From the IMG/VR virus record IMGVR_UViG_3300021507_000010, positions 1-22,623 of that record: a stretch of DNA of 22,623 nucleotides. The stretch is one strand, 5' to 3'. The position numbers were made by a program, and so were the translations under genes. The stretch comes from a virus. Numbering within the stretch: the first letter of the stretch is position 1; each line of letters begins with the position of its first letter. The notes under the pieces were generated by a model. The model saw nothing but the letters and a program-made list of their open reading frames with translations, searched no databases and was not told where the DNA came from. Of the stretch, positions 15,736 through 22,623 are shown piece by piece.

Positions 15736-16262
15736 AAAAGACTATTGTTTGTATTGTTGTCCTATTGTTTTTATCGGCATGCGCTCATAATGAGTATAAC
15801 GCTGCAGTCGCTAAGTATGAGCAGACAAGAATGAAGGCATATGGTGACGCTATGGCGAAACAGTCTACTGAGACTGGTAGAATGGCCGTAGCAATGGCGT
15901 TTGCCTATGGCATGGGTAAAGGCAAGTTCCAGCGAGAAGATACCGTTTTGGACTATGCTACGGCGTTTTTACCCTATGCTAATTTACTTCTCCCTCTTGC
16001 TTATGGTGGTGGATACTTTAAATATGGGAATGGAGATATTGAAGCAGGCGGAGATATCTACATGAATTCGGCTCGGGCTGATAGTCGATACTTGAATAAT
16101 TCAGTGCTGCAGGAATACGGTATCAGTGGTCAGGGTAATTGGGTGGGCTCGAATGAGCCTATGAATATATCAGCACATGAAGGGTCTGCAGCGGGTGCCG
16201 GAGATGGATCAACGGCAGATGGTATGCCAAGTGAGGTGGAGGCTGAGGAGCTTCTTCCTTAA
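15732..16262 (+). CDS. Phage-encoded lipoprotein
   Basis: 176 residues, ATG 15732 overlapping the previous stop, with GAGAGGAAG upstream. The start is a clear lipoprotein signal (MKKTIVCIVVLLFLSAC): basic start, hydrophobic core and lipobox LSAC with Cys17. The residue after Cys is Ala, which by the E. coli rule favours outer-membrane sorting. The mature part has a helical Ala/Met-rich segment (VAMAFAYGMGKG), a possible amphipathic or hydrophobic patch (LPYANLLLPLAYGGGYFKYG, about 76-95) and an acidic Gly/Ser-rich C-terminus. It comes after the receptor-binding gene and before the collagen/YadA-like gene. It might be a superinfection exclusion or host-surface-altering moron. Rz1-type spanin is less likely because it is long and no Rz is nearby. 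Confidence 0.7.
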   Translation: MKKTIVCIVVLLFLSACAHNEYNAAVAKYEQTRMKAYGDAMAKQSTETGRMAVAMAFAYGMGKGKFQREDTVLDYATAFLPYANLLLPLAYGGGYFKYGNGDIEAGGDIYMNSARADSRYLNNSVLQEYGISGQGNWVGSNEPMNISAHEGSAAGAGDGSTADGMPSEVEAEELLP

Positions 16263-16280
16263 CCTAGATAAGGAGATATC

Positions 16281-16846
16281 ATGAAACATTTTATTTTAAT
16301 TGCAGTCTTTATTACTTCTACAATGTATCTTGGTGGTACTGTGTTGGCTTGTCAAGGATGTGACTGCCCTCCTGGCCCTCAAGGAGACAAGGGGGACAAA
16401 GGTGATAGAGGAGAAAGAGGGTATACCGGTAAACGCGGTAGAACTGGCCTTATTGGTCTTTCGGGTCTTAGAGGTACTCATGGTATTAATGGCGTTAATG
16501 GCGTTAATGGCTCCGTAGGTGCTAAAGGGGACACAGGATTTCGTGGCCCACAAGGTAACACTGGTGCTACAGGTGCTACAGGCGCTACAGGAAAAGCTGG
16601 CAGAGATAGTGATGATGCCTATGGGGCAGTTGCCGGGGCAATGGCTATGGGTATGCTGGAGGACCCCTATGTTGGTGGCATGGTTGTCACTGGTGGTACT
16701 TCTTATTATCATGACTCAGGAGCGATAGCTATAGGATTTGGAAAGTCCTTCAATGATTCGTGGTCTGCTAAGGCTAGTGCTTTGCTGCCACTTCGGATGA
16801 TGGCGAAGATGTAGGAGTAGCAGCATCTGCAGCATACCACTTCTAA
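16281..16846 (+). pseudogene. Collagen-like YadA-anchor protein with -1 frame break at its last strand
   Basis: ATG 16281 with a perfect AAGGAGATATC leader. The zero frame runs to TAG 16812-16814 (177 residues). Parts: a signal peptide (about 1-23, ending VLA before CQGCDC), 26 Gly-X-Y triplets (32-109, including GAT GAT GAT), then a YadA-like anchor (about 111 onwards, with MVVTGGTSYYHDSGAIAIGF). The zero frame ends in LLPLRMMAKM, unlike a barrel. In the -1 frame from 16781 the sequence reads FAATSDDGEDVGVAASAAYHF and stops at 16844-16846, ending in Phe as outer-membrane barrels do. That frame has a TAG at 16775, so the break lies at about 16778-16811. One extra T in the TTT at 16781-16783 would restore one frame. 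Options are a mutation, a homopolymer error or frameshifting. The predicted protein is a trimeric autotransporter-type surface adhesin. Confidence 0.65.
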
Positions 16847-16849
16847 AAT

Positions 16850-17332
16850 CTAAAGGTGTTGCGCCTCCCATGTGCCTATAGGCGCAACATCTGCTATTGA
16901 TTTTCTTTTCGACATAGTTTTATCTGGCTCTTGTTTCTTCATCGTTGTAACTAGTTCCATTGTCCCTTTAGTTTTATACTTCACCACAGGCTTGAATAAT
17001 TTATCATAGTCTCCATCTAAGCACCATCTTTCAAGTCGCTTTGTTCCAGATGTTTGCATACATCCAGACAACTTCATTACAATACTCATCCACATTGGAC
17101 AATGTTTATGATAGTATGTTTGCTCTTTTGATGATATACCATTCTCAGCTTTAACAATAAAATCATTTATTTTGTACTTTACATCTGGCCTATGTATAAT
17201 GATTCTAGCAGTAGTCATACTTATATTGCATCTCTTAGCTAGACTCTCCATATTGTAAAGCCTGCCTCCAACATACACTTGGTAGGCTCTTCCTTTTTTA
17301 CGAACTATAACATTATACATTTTAGGTTTCAT
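16850..17332 (-). CDS. Hypothetical protein with HTH-like segment, last gene of the leftward operon
   Basis: 160 residues. ATG 17332-17330 overlaps the ligase stop (ATGA), so translation is coupled. Near residues 29-46 a segment (SLAKRCNISMTTARIIIH) has the pattern of a helix-turn-helix that would recognise DNA. The middle contains a Cys/His cluster (HKHCPMWM, later SGCM and RWC) that might bind zinc. The C-terminal part is basic (for example KKQEPDKTMSKRKS) with no hydrophobic segment. It is the most downstream gene of the replication operon and may be a phage regulator or endonuclease-associated protein. I do not recognise the family. Confidence 0.5.
   Translation of the reverse strand: MKPKMYNVIVRKKGRAYQVYVGGRLYNMESLAKRCNISMTTARIIIHRPDVKYKINDFIVKAENGISSKEQTYYHKHCPMWMSIVMKLSGCMQTSGTKRLERWCLDGDYDKLFKPVVKYKTKGTMELVTTMKKQEPDKTMSKRKSIADVAPIGTWEAQHL
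16857..16889 (-). terminator. Possible terminator between the converging operons
   Basis: TGTTGCGCC (16857-16865) and GGCGCAACA (16881-16889) form a 9-bp perfect stem with a 15-nt loop. Read on the - strand it is followed by CCTTTAGATTTTAG, which is U-rich and overlaps the stop of the leftmost gene. On the + strand the T-rich stretch comes later and is broken. It could end the leftward operon and perhaps weaken rightward transcription. The run of T is imperfect, so this is tentative. Confidence 0.35.
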
Positions 17333-18540
17333 ATATGTCCTCCTACTACCCTTTTAAACACAGGAAGAAATAGGGAGTATGTATCATTGTTTTTTGCTTT
17401 AATAATATCATTATACTCAACTTCAATGGCATATCCGACATAAAAGTCATGCGGCATATCTCTAGCATAGTCAGATAGCCCTGTTCCAACTTTTACATCT
17501 ATAAGATATTTTCCTTTTATAGTTCCAATACAATGGATAGCTCCGATCATATTCTCATATTTACCGTGGCCATCTATTACATCCACACATGTGAGCTCTG
17601 CTGTTGCAGTTTTCTTTACTTTCATTAAAGCTTTAGTTCGACGCCATTCGTATGCATCATCCATATAGCGAAGTATTAAACCTTCATATCCTCTCTCATG
17701 TACAGATGCAAATAAATCAGCTATTTCTTTATGCGAGTTAACAGGCTTCTGTGTAACTGTTCTTAGGTATATATCAGGTATTAAATTTTCATTCAAGTCA
17801 GAAAGTCTACAACTTAGCGATCTTACACATGTATGATTATCCCATTCGCGATTGGTTAATTTATCGAATATACAGAATGTGTATCCTTCTATATCATCCA
17901 TAGTACCTGTTAAAACTTTATTTACAGCTCCTGTTATGCCTGTTCTTGTTACTTGGAGGCCATCACCCATAACAAGTTCGCCATCATACACACCGTCCGG
18001 TTGTTGTTCAAACGATTTTGTTAATGAAGAAATATACAATTGTTTACCACTTCTGGTTCTTATTTGTATATCTCCAAAACGTTTGAGAACAACTACACGA
18101 ACACCATCGTATTTTATGCTAGCATATACAGGGAATTTAGTAGGTTTGCATTTTTCAGCTAACATTACATCAAATGTAGGTATCAGGCAAGGATATGCTT
18201 TGTTTATTGTTTTTACACTTATGCCTGCATTAACAGAACCTTTAAGTATTAACCTAAAAATTTCTCCATAAGCTTTTGAGCCTTTTATTGCTAATGCTCT
18301 TGCATTGTTTCCAGTAACTGCTCTGGAACTTAAAGTAAACAATATGCTAAACATCCCTGCACAATCATTTTCTACAAAGGTCATATCAGACGGGGCAGAT
18401 ACGTAGTAATTTACGCTGCTATCATACATTGCTACAAGGACATTTTTCCATAAAGTATTATCTTTATGCTTTCTTAGTATAGATAGTTTGGCATTTCTAC
18501 CCCTAACTTTTCTTAATTCATGGACAATTCTTATTGGCAT
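17329..18540 (-). CDS. ATP-dependent DNA ligase
   Basis: 403 residues; ATG 18540-18538, with GGAG upstream on the - strand. It seals nicks in DNA during phage replication, forming a lysyl-AMP intermediate. Motif I KYDGVR (143-148, Lys143 is the expected AMP-accepting residue), motif III VYDGELVM (184-191), motif IV EGLILR (286-291) and motif V LMKVKK (305-310) are all present. An OB domain follows (about 310-403). The N-terminal 130 residues are longer than in the smallest phage ligases. The gene overlaps both neighbours in the operon. The presence of all motifs makes it likely to be active. Confidence 0.9.
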   Translation of the reverse strand: MPIRIVHELRKVRGRNAKLSILRKHKDNTLWKNVLVAMYDSSVNYYVSAPSDMTFVENDCAGMFSILFTLSSRAVTGNNARALAIKGSKAYGEIFRLILKGSVNAGISVKTINKAYPCLIPTFDVMLAEKCKPTKFPVYASIKYDGVRVVVLKRFGDIQIRTRSGKQLYISSLTKSFEQQPDGVYDGELVMGDGLQVTRTGITGAVNKVLTGTMDDIEGYTFCIFDKLTNREWDNHTCVRSLSCRLSDLNENLIPDIYLRTVTQKPVNSHKEIADLFASVHERGYEGLILRYMDDAYEWRRTKALMKVKKTATAELTCVDVIDGHGKYENMIGAIHCIGTIKGKYLIDVKVGTGLSDYARDMPHDFYVGYAIEVEYNDIIKAKNNDTYSLFLPVFKRVVGGHI

Positions 18541-18983
18541 GATCGTATCTCCGAGTATAATTGTATACCAGCTTCATTAAACATCCTTTCGGATATCATA
18601 GTTTCCTTATACCAACGAGTAAGAGCTTCTCCGTTGCTTACTGTTGTATAAATTCTTTTTATGTTGGACTGTATAATAACCCCAGCGCACCGTGAACAAG
18701 GTGGCAATCCAGATGTGTATAAATAGCAACCAGTTAGATCAGTATTTGCATGTAATATAGCATTTATTTCTGCATGTATAGTTTTTGCATACTTAAGCTC
18801 ACGACTATCATGAGTATCCTTTAAACCGTGAGGATACCCATTAAAGCCTATACTTATTACCCTATTTTCCCTGGATATTACACAACCAACTTTTGTAGAA
18901 GGGTCTTTTGACCATGCCCCGACTAATGTGGCCATGGTCAAAAATCTTCTATCCCATTTTGTGATTTCTAGCGGTTTAGTCAT
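18531..18983 (-). CDS. dCMP deaminase
   Basis: 150 residues; ATG 18983-18981, overlapping the ThyX stop. It deaminates dCMP to dUMP, the substrate of thymidylate synthase. The zinc site is complete: HAEINA (His70, Glu72) and PPCSRC (Cys96, Cys99). The residues before (STKVGCVIS, GFNGYP, 29-37 and 46-51) match the substrate pocket of the phage and bacterial dCMP deaminase group. The length is close to other phage enzymes, and it lies directly downstream of ThyX. Together these would raise dTMP from dCMP. Allosteric regulation by dCTP/dTTP is usual in the family but cannot be judged from sequence. Confidence 0.9.
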   Translation of the reverse strand: MTKPLEITKWDRRFLTMATLVGAWSKDPSTKVGCVISRENRVISIGFNGYPHGLKDTHDSRELKYAKTIHAEINAILHANTDLTGCYLYTSGLPPCSRCAGVIIQSNIKRIYTTVSNGEALTRWYKETMISERMFNEAGIQLYSEIRSCQ

Positions 18984-19890
18984 CCAATACCTCTATCAAT
19001 TTATTATATCTGACAACAAGCTTTGACCACAACTTTGTGAATGTTTTGCCGCCGCGCATGTGACTTCTTTGCTTTCCGTATACAAAGTGCTGGGGTTTCC
19101 ATTCAAACACATCATTCCTTTTTTCAGGTGCATACAGATTAGAGCTATGGTCAGTTTGCGCAGTTTTTACATACCATGCATCCGGCTTTTGTAAATCTAC
19201 ACAATAGGATATTTCAGGAAATACTTTAGCTACCTCAATAAGCATTCTCATTGCCACTATGTTATCTGACTCCGTCTGTATCTGTCTGTCAAGTCGCTGG
19301 TTAAGAAATGCTATCAAATCTTTCAGATTGACACGAGCATAATAATGGTTAGCCATACCTCGTGGAAGTACAGTTCTTGCATCCAGTATTGATATGTCTT
19401 TACTATCAACCATATCTGCATATAGTTGTTTACAATCTTTAACTATATTCATATATTTTGTAGCAAACTTAGATTGAAGAATTGATGCTTTTATCAAAGA
19501 CTCATCATCCCTCTGGTCACGGTCGCCGGTGCAGTGGGCAGAGAATGACATTGATCTGTGTCGTATAAGATGAGTTACATCTACTAGATCAATATTGGAT
19601 ATTAAGAAAGTGAATCCTATAGTTTCCATAGCAGTAGGTAAAAGTTTAAATTTAAATAAGCTTTTTATTACATCACATCTTTTTTCACATGTATAATCAT
19701 TTCGTGGGTGATCTTCCCATGTAGCAAGAGAGTATTCTGGTATGTAACTCATAACATCTCGTCTGGATGGGCAATTCATGAGCTTCACTTTAATAGCTGT
19801 AAGGGCCTCCAAAAACTGTGTTGTAGGCAGTTCATTCCATTTGAATGCCATAGGGAATTTTTTATCCGGCAAATTGTTATTAATTGGCAT
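18976..19890 (-). CDS. thyX: ThyX-type flavin-dependent thymidylate synthase, atypical
   Basis: 304 residues; ATG 19890-19888, overlapping the previous gene. It should make dTMP from dUMP using FAD and methylene-tetrahydrofolate. Visible family marks are RHR at 110-112 (part of the RHRx7S signature) and the block LPRGMANHYYARVNLKDLI (175-193), which lines the dUMP site. The expected Ser of RHRx7S is Cys120 (RHRSMSFSAHC), an unusual change; the loop after it (TGDRDQRDD) is also divergent. The protein is longer than the usual 220-250, with an extra N-terminal segment. The neighbouring dCMP deaminase supplies its dUMP. It may still be active, because the Ser is reported not to be essential in some ThyX. 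Confidence 0.8.
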   Translation of the reverse strand: MPINNNLPDKKFPMAFKWNELPTTQFLEALTAIKVKLMNCPSRRDVMSYIPEYSLATWEDHPRNDYTCEKRCDVIKSLFKFKLLPTAMETIGFTFLISNIDLVDVTHLIRHRSMSFSAHCTGDRDQRDDESLIKASILQSKFATKYMNIVKDCKQLYADMVDSKDISILDARTVLPRGMANHYYARVNLKDLIAFLNQRLDRQIQTESDNIVAMRMLIEVAKVFPEISYCVDLQKPDAWYVKTAQTDHSSNLYAPEKRNDVFEWKPQHFVYGKQRSHMRGGKTFTKLWSKLVVRYNKLIEVLDD

Positions 19891-20242
19891 TTTCTGGTCC
19901 TTTCATGACATCGTCACGTATCAATTTTGCATATCCACGAATATCATTCCAGCTATCTTCGTGAGTAGGGGTTACAGCAAGTCTACATAGCTTATTTGCT
20001 ATATCAAAAAAATAAGACTGCTGTCGCCTTGGCATTTCTTGACCGTGATGTTTTTTGTATCCTTGGAATATTGCTGCAATAATGTTTTCCCTGATGACCA
20101 ACCCATCTTTGTAAGGACCATACACCCTGCCTCGTGATTCTAATGTCTTATCACCAGCTCTCATTTGGTCATCACTTGTTCCGGCTACACCTGCAGGCTT
20201 TCTTTTTGGAACTCCCGGTAGATTTTTATAATTTTCTGACAT
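19880..20242 (-). CDS. DUF6378-like phage protein
   Basis: 120 residues; ATG 20242-20240, overlapping the end of the HD gene. The C-terminal two thirds are a helical domain with ESRGRVYGPYKDGLVIRENI (35-54), QQSYFFDIANKLCRLAV (74-90) and DSWNDIRGYAKLI (96-108). I associate this layout with the phage DUF6378 family, which looks like the all-alpha NTP pyrophosphatases. An N-terminal 30 residues are polar and probably flexible. The neighbours (HD nucleotidase, ThyX) suggest a nucleotide-pool role. The typical metal ligands EXXE...EXXD of MazG enzymes are not all obvious, so enzymatic activity is not claimed. Confidence 0.55.
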   Translation of the reverse strand: MSENYKNLPGVPKRKPAGVAGTSDDQMRAGDKTLESRGRVYGPYKDGLVIRENIIAAIFQGYKKHHGQEMPRRQQSYFFDIANKLCRLAVTPTHEDSWNDIRGYAKLIRDDVMKGPENAN

Positions 20243-20726
20243 GATCTAGTAACTTCCTTTGCAAGTTTCGTACTCTTGCTTTTGAATTTGTATACACTCT
20301 TTCCATATATCCTTTGTTTCCAAGGTCAACTTCCACTTTGGAGAATTGAATACATTGAATAGCATCAGCCAAACGAACAATACGAGACTCTATTGATTCG
20401 TTTTTATCATATTCAAGAACTCCATGCCTACAAGCTTTTGGAAGAGTTTCTGCAACTTCCCTTTCGCATTCTGCAAAAGCTTTAGCAATAGCTGGGTATT
20501 TCTTTTTTATAACCCATGGAGCATCATTGAGCTCTATTTCTGGCATATCATGTGATATAGCTATTATAACAGCTTCTCCAAGATCAAACTTATATACTTC
20601 GTAAAGCTCCATTACTATAGCTGCTACAAAGAATCCATGCTCGGCTACAGATTCTTCATGTATCTTTGGCACATTGCTATATCGTTTTATATATGCCAAT
20701 CTGTATATATCTTCCAGAAAAGTCAT
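20226..20726 (-). CDS. HD-domain 5'-nucleotidase / dNTP triphosphohydrolase (YfbR- or DatZ-like)
   Basis: 166 residues; ATG 20726-20724 overlaps the preceding stop as ATGA. HD residues: His30 (ESVAEHGF), His59-Asp60 (ISHDMPE) and Asp121 (RLADAIQC), the metal site expected for YfbR-type enzymes. The HDMPE and NDAPW stretches (59-71) are characteristic of the group, which removes phosphate from deoxynucleoside monophosphates or, in DatZ, hydrolyses dATP to dA. The shorter length and the phage context leave both possible. It lies with a deoxyribosyltransferase and polymerase and is probably used to shape the dNTP pool. PurZ is not visible in this window, so a 2-aminoadenine pathway cannot be claimed. 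Confidence 0.8.
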   Translation of the reverse strand: MTFLEDIYRLAYIKRYSNVPKIHEESVAEHGFFVAAIVMELYEVYKFDLGEAVIIAISHDMPEIELNDAPWVIKKKYPAIAKAFAECEREVAETLPKACRHGVLEYDKNESIESRIVRLADAIQCIQFSKVEVDLGNKGYMERVYTNSKARVRNLQRKLLDHVRKL

Positions 20727-21160
20727 TCAATATCTCCCGTATATTGTATATAATCAATTGCGCCATTTACTGAAGCAACTGTTAAATATGCTTTAAGGTC
20801 ATCCAATGTAGTAAATACTGCAGTGGCGGATTCTGCAAGCATTAAATTAAATGCTCCTGAACCACCTGGCCAGTAGTATACAATTGGCATTCCTGTAGCA
20901 AATGCAACACCGCATTCAAAAAGTGTTCCCATATCTTTGCCTACTGTGGATGCAAGTATAAAATTAGCATTACACATTTCTTTGATATTAGTAGCAAACA
21001 CTTCTGTTTTGTTTGATTCACCTGGTATAAATAGCAAATCATCTTTAGGACTGTACACGCCCATTTCAGCTGCAGATAATGCTTGTAGCATTTCTACTCT
21101 GGCTTTCTCTTGCTCTTTAGTGAACCATCCACTTGCTAGATATGCTTTCAATATTTCCAC
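20723..21160 (-). CDS. Nucleoside 2-deoxyribosyltransferase
   Basis: 145 residues with a GTG start (21160-21158) overlapping the polymerase end by 13 nt; AAAAAAGAG precedes it. The enzyme moves deoxyribose between bases (salvage) through a covalent sugar intermediate. Marks: YLASGWF (7-13), SPKDDLL (37-43), DMGTLFECGVAFA (76-88) with the likely nucleophile Glu82 and Asp76, then a GMPIVYYWPG loop (90-99) and FNLMLAES. The layout is that of the Ndt family. It could redirect host deoxynucleosides to bases the phage needs, or be part of base replacement. Tight coupling with the next gene (HD enzyme) supports a joint role. Confidence 0.85.
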   Translation of the reverse strand: MEILKAYLASGWFTKEQEKARVEMLQALSAAEMGVYSPKDDLLFIPGESNKTEVFATNIKEMCNANFILASTVGKDMGTLFECGVAFATGMPIVYYWPGGSGAFNLMLAESATAVFTTLDDLKAYLTVASVNGAIDYIQYTGDIE

Positions 21161-22623
21161 CTCTTTTTTATTTCTGCCTCTGCAGGCATTGCTAAGTCTG
21201 GATATGCCAAGTCTTTAATGACATAATACCATGCATCTACCATACATTCATTTAATCTTTCTACCCACAATTCTGCCTCGTTCCCTTCATCTTTAAGTAG
21301 TGTTATACTATCATGCACTACATTTATTATATCTGGAGTTTTATATCTTTTATACAAATTGTCAACTGCCACTTTAGTGACTTCTGCAGAAGAGCCTTGA
21401 ATAGGGAAGTTCAATGAATCATTTAAAGAATATGCTCTTATTGGCCTACCTAGTGCTGTAACTATGTCTAAATATCCATAAATTTGCATCTGTCGTTTAT
21501 GTATTTTATGCCACTCATCAAAATAGTTGTACATAGTCAACCATTTAGTTCTTAATTCAGTGACCTTTTTTAAACTAAGATCAATCCTGGCTTGCGATCT
21601 TAGGAGCTCTCTTAATGTTTGAGGATATGCTCCGTATGCAGTTCCAAAATTATAAAATTTTGTTATAGTTCTTAGCTCTTTTGGGAGTGTTTCTGGAGTT
21701 TTATCAAATAAGTAGCAACCAGTTTCTGTATGCATATCTTTGCCTTGCATCATCATTGCATACATAGTAGGCTCTCCACACCAGGTTACTGCCATTCTTA
21801 ATTCAAGGCCGGAGTAATCTTTGTATACCATTACTTTGCCTGGAGGTGCCTCAAATGCAGAAAACATAGCATGTGGAGGATTCTGTGTATTATCACAAAA
21901 ATACCTATTCCCACCTTTGCAAGTCATTCTGCCAGTCCTGGCACCCGCTGCATTATGAAAGCCTCTGATAAATGGTGCTTTGTACTTCTTTAAAAACCCA
22001 AGCATTTTTGTATGCTGTCTGGCTTTTATGAGATTTTCTGCATCAGTATTCCCTTTGAGGGCCATAACACCAAGTGTATTAGCATTTGTACTCGTGGTAC
22101 CCAGCCATGCATTGCATTGTTTTGGTGAATTTACATTCACTGGGCAAAGTCGTTTATATTTTTCAGATTTTCTTATGTGAAGTTGTTGAAGCTGGGTTAT
22201 TGTATCTATATTTACAGGCATACCGACTCTGTCATATTCTATAGAATACTGTTGATTTTTTATATCTATCCTATATCCTTCCATTGGAAGTACATATTTT
22301 ATTTTTTCCCATAAAAGAGATAAGTATAAAACATCGTATGCAGCATACATTAATTGGTCTGGCATTAATGCTTGAGACCAATCTGACTTTTGTTGTGCTT
22401 TTTTGTCTATTAATTCTATATGTTTATCAGATACTCCTGCATGATCTAAGCAGCTATAAAAATCAAATTTTGTTTGGTCAGGGTAGGCGAACTTTGATGC
22501 ATACATTGTATCATCTGCTTTAGCTGGAAGCCATAATTCATCTGTATTGCAATTTATTGTGTGTAAATCAAAAGAACCATTATGAAATACTAACCAACCA
22601 GGTTTTATTATTTCAAGAACTTC
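21148..22623 (-). CDS. Family A DNA polymerase with 3'-5' exonuclease (N-terminus outside the window)
   Basis: The frame is open to the window edge, so the true start is outside. Visible part about 491 residues. A DnaQ/RNase D-type exonuclease is seen: Exo II FHNGSFDL near the edge and Exo III MYAAYD at 22344-22327. The polymerase has motif A KDYSGLELR (about 21822-21796), motif B RTITKFYNFGTAYG (21672-21631), where R, K and F follow the expected R...K...F spacing, the IQGSS segment and motif C VVHDSITL (about 21321-21298). The usual HDE of motif C is HDS here. The stretch from Exo III to motif A is short, which suggests a compact phage-type thumb. It replicates the phage genome. The stop overlaps the next gene. 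Confidence 0.9.
   Translation of the reverse strand, partial: EVLEIIKPGWLVFHNGSFDLHTINCNTDELWLPAKADDTMYASKFAYPDQTKFDFYSCLDHAGVSDKHIELIDKKAQQKSDWSQALMPDQLMYAAYDVLYLSLLWEKIKYVLPMEGYRIDIKNQQYSIEYDRVGMPVNIDTITQLQQLHIRKSEKYKRLCPVNVNSPKQCNAWLGTTSTNANTLGVMALKGNTDAENLIKARQHTKMLGFLKKYKAPFIRGFHNAAGARTGRMTCKGGNRYFCDNTQNPPHAMFSAFEAPPGKVMVYKDYSGLELRMAVTWCGEPTMYAMMMQGKDMHTETGCYLFDKTPETLPKELRTITKFYNFGTAYGAYPQTLRELLRSQARIDLSLKKVTELRTKWLTMYNYFDEWHKIHKRQMQIYGYLDIVTALGRPIRAYSLNDSLNFPIQGSSAEVTKVAVDNLYKRYKTPDIINVVHDSITLLKDEGNEAELWVERLNECMVDAWYYVIKDLAYPDLAMPAEAEIKKRWKY

Noticed and set aside
16375-16610. Tandem DNA repeat or CRISPR-like array in the Gly-X-Y region
   Set aside because: The near repeats (GGTGCTACA, GGCGTTAAT) are simply codons of the collagen triplets; there are no spacers or palindromic repeats.
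16300-16728. Extra open frames in other registers over the collagen gene
   Set aside because: They arise from the triplet repeat, with hydrophobic low-complexity products and no ribosome sites.
18976-19890. Treating the ThyX gene as broken because of the Cys change
   Set aside because: RHR and the LPRG..NHYYARVN block are intact and the frame is complete, so an active or variant enzyme is more likely.
20226-20726. Firm claim that the phage has a Z (2-aminoadenine) genome
   Set aside because: Only the HD enzyme and polymerase would fit; no PurZ or MazZ is visible, and YfbR-type salvage explains the HD enzyme as well.

Overview
The window is part of a double-stranded DNA tailed phage (or prophage) of a Gram-negative host. 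The tail tube, tail terminator, tape measure and G/T chaperone genes point to a long non-contractile tail (siphovirus-like): there is no sheath gene and no T7-type tail set. A Gram-negative host is inferred from two exported products at 15.7-16.8 kb: a lipoprotein, and a collagen-like protein ending in a YadA-type outer-membrane anchor. I cannot name the species. Terminase, portal, lysis and integration genes are not in the window.

Rightward half (1-16.8 kb, + strand), in order: the end of an upstream gene; a GNAT-like protein; a 44-residue ORF; a probable scaffold; a regulatory gap with a strong promoter and an intrinsic terminator; the major capsid protein; a group of unrecognised head-region genes, including a lectin-like (ConA/LamG) protein with an in-frame UAA and two microproteins; the connector set (DnaT-like adaptor, head closure, gp10-like, tail terminator); tail tube; chaperones G and G-T (frameshift); tape measure; a distal tail protein; an 835-aa hub; a small tip protein; and an 899-aa receptor-binding protein. 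Two exported proteins follow and look like accessory (moron-like) genes: the lipoprotein and the collagen/YadA-like protein, whose last barrel strand lies in the -1 frame.

Leftward half (22.6-16.85 kb, - strand): one tightly overlapping operon transcribed from beyond the right edge. It encodes a family A DNA polymerase with a 3'-5' exonuclease domain (N-terminus outside the window), a nucleoside 2-deoxyribosyltransferase, an HD 5'-nucleotidase/triphosphohydrolase, a DUF6378-like protein, a ThyX-type thymidylate synthase, a dCMP deaminase, an ATP-dependent DNA ligase and an HTH-like protein. This is a replication and nucleotide-pool module: deaminase and ThyX supply dTMP, while the HD enzyme and the transferase reshape purine and pyrimidine pools. 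The two transcription units converge at about 16.85 kb, with their ends only a few bases apart if the frameshifted + strand product is the real one.

The most unusual points are: the capsid leader (tandem 11-bp repeats, palindromic -35, consensus promoter, about 144-nt repeat-bearing RNA, strong terminator directly before the capsid start); the UAA inside the lectin-like gene; the phage-encoded collagen/YadA protein with its displaced last strand; and the G-T frameshift.
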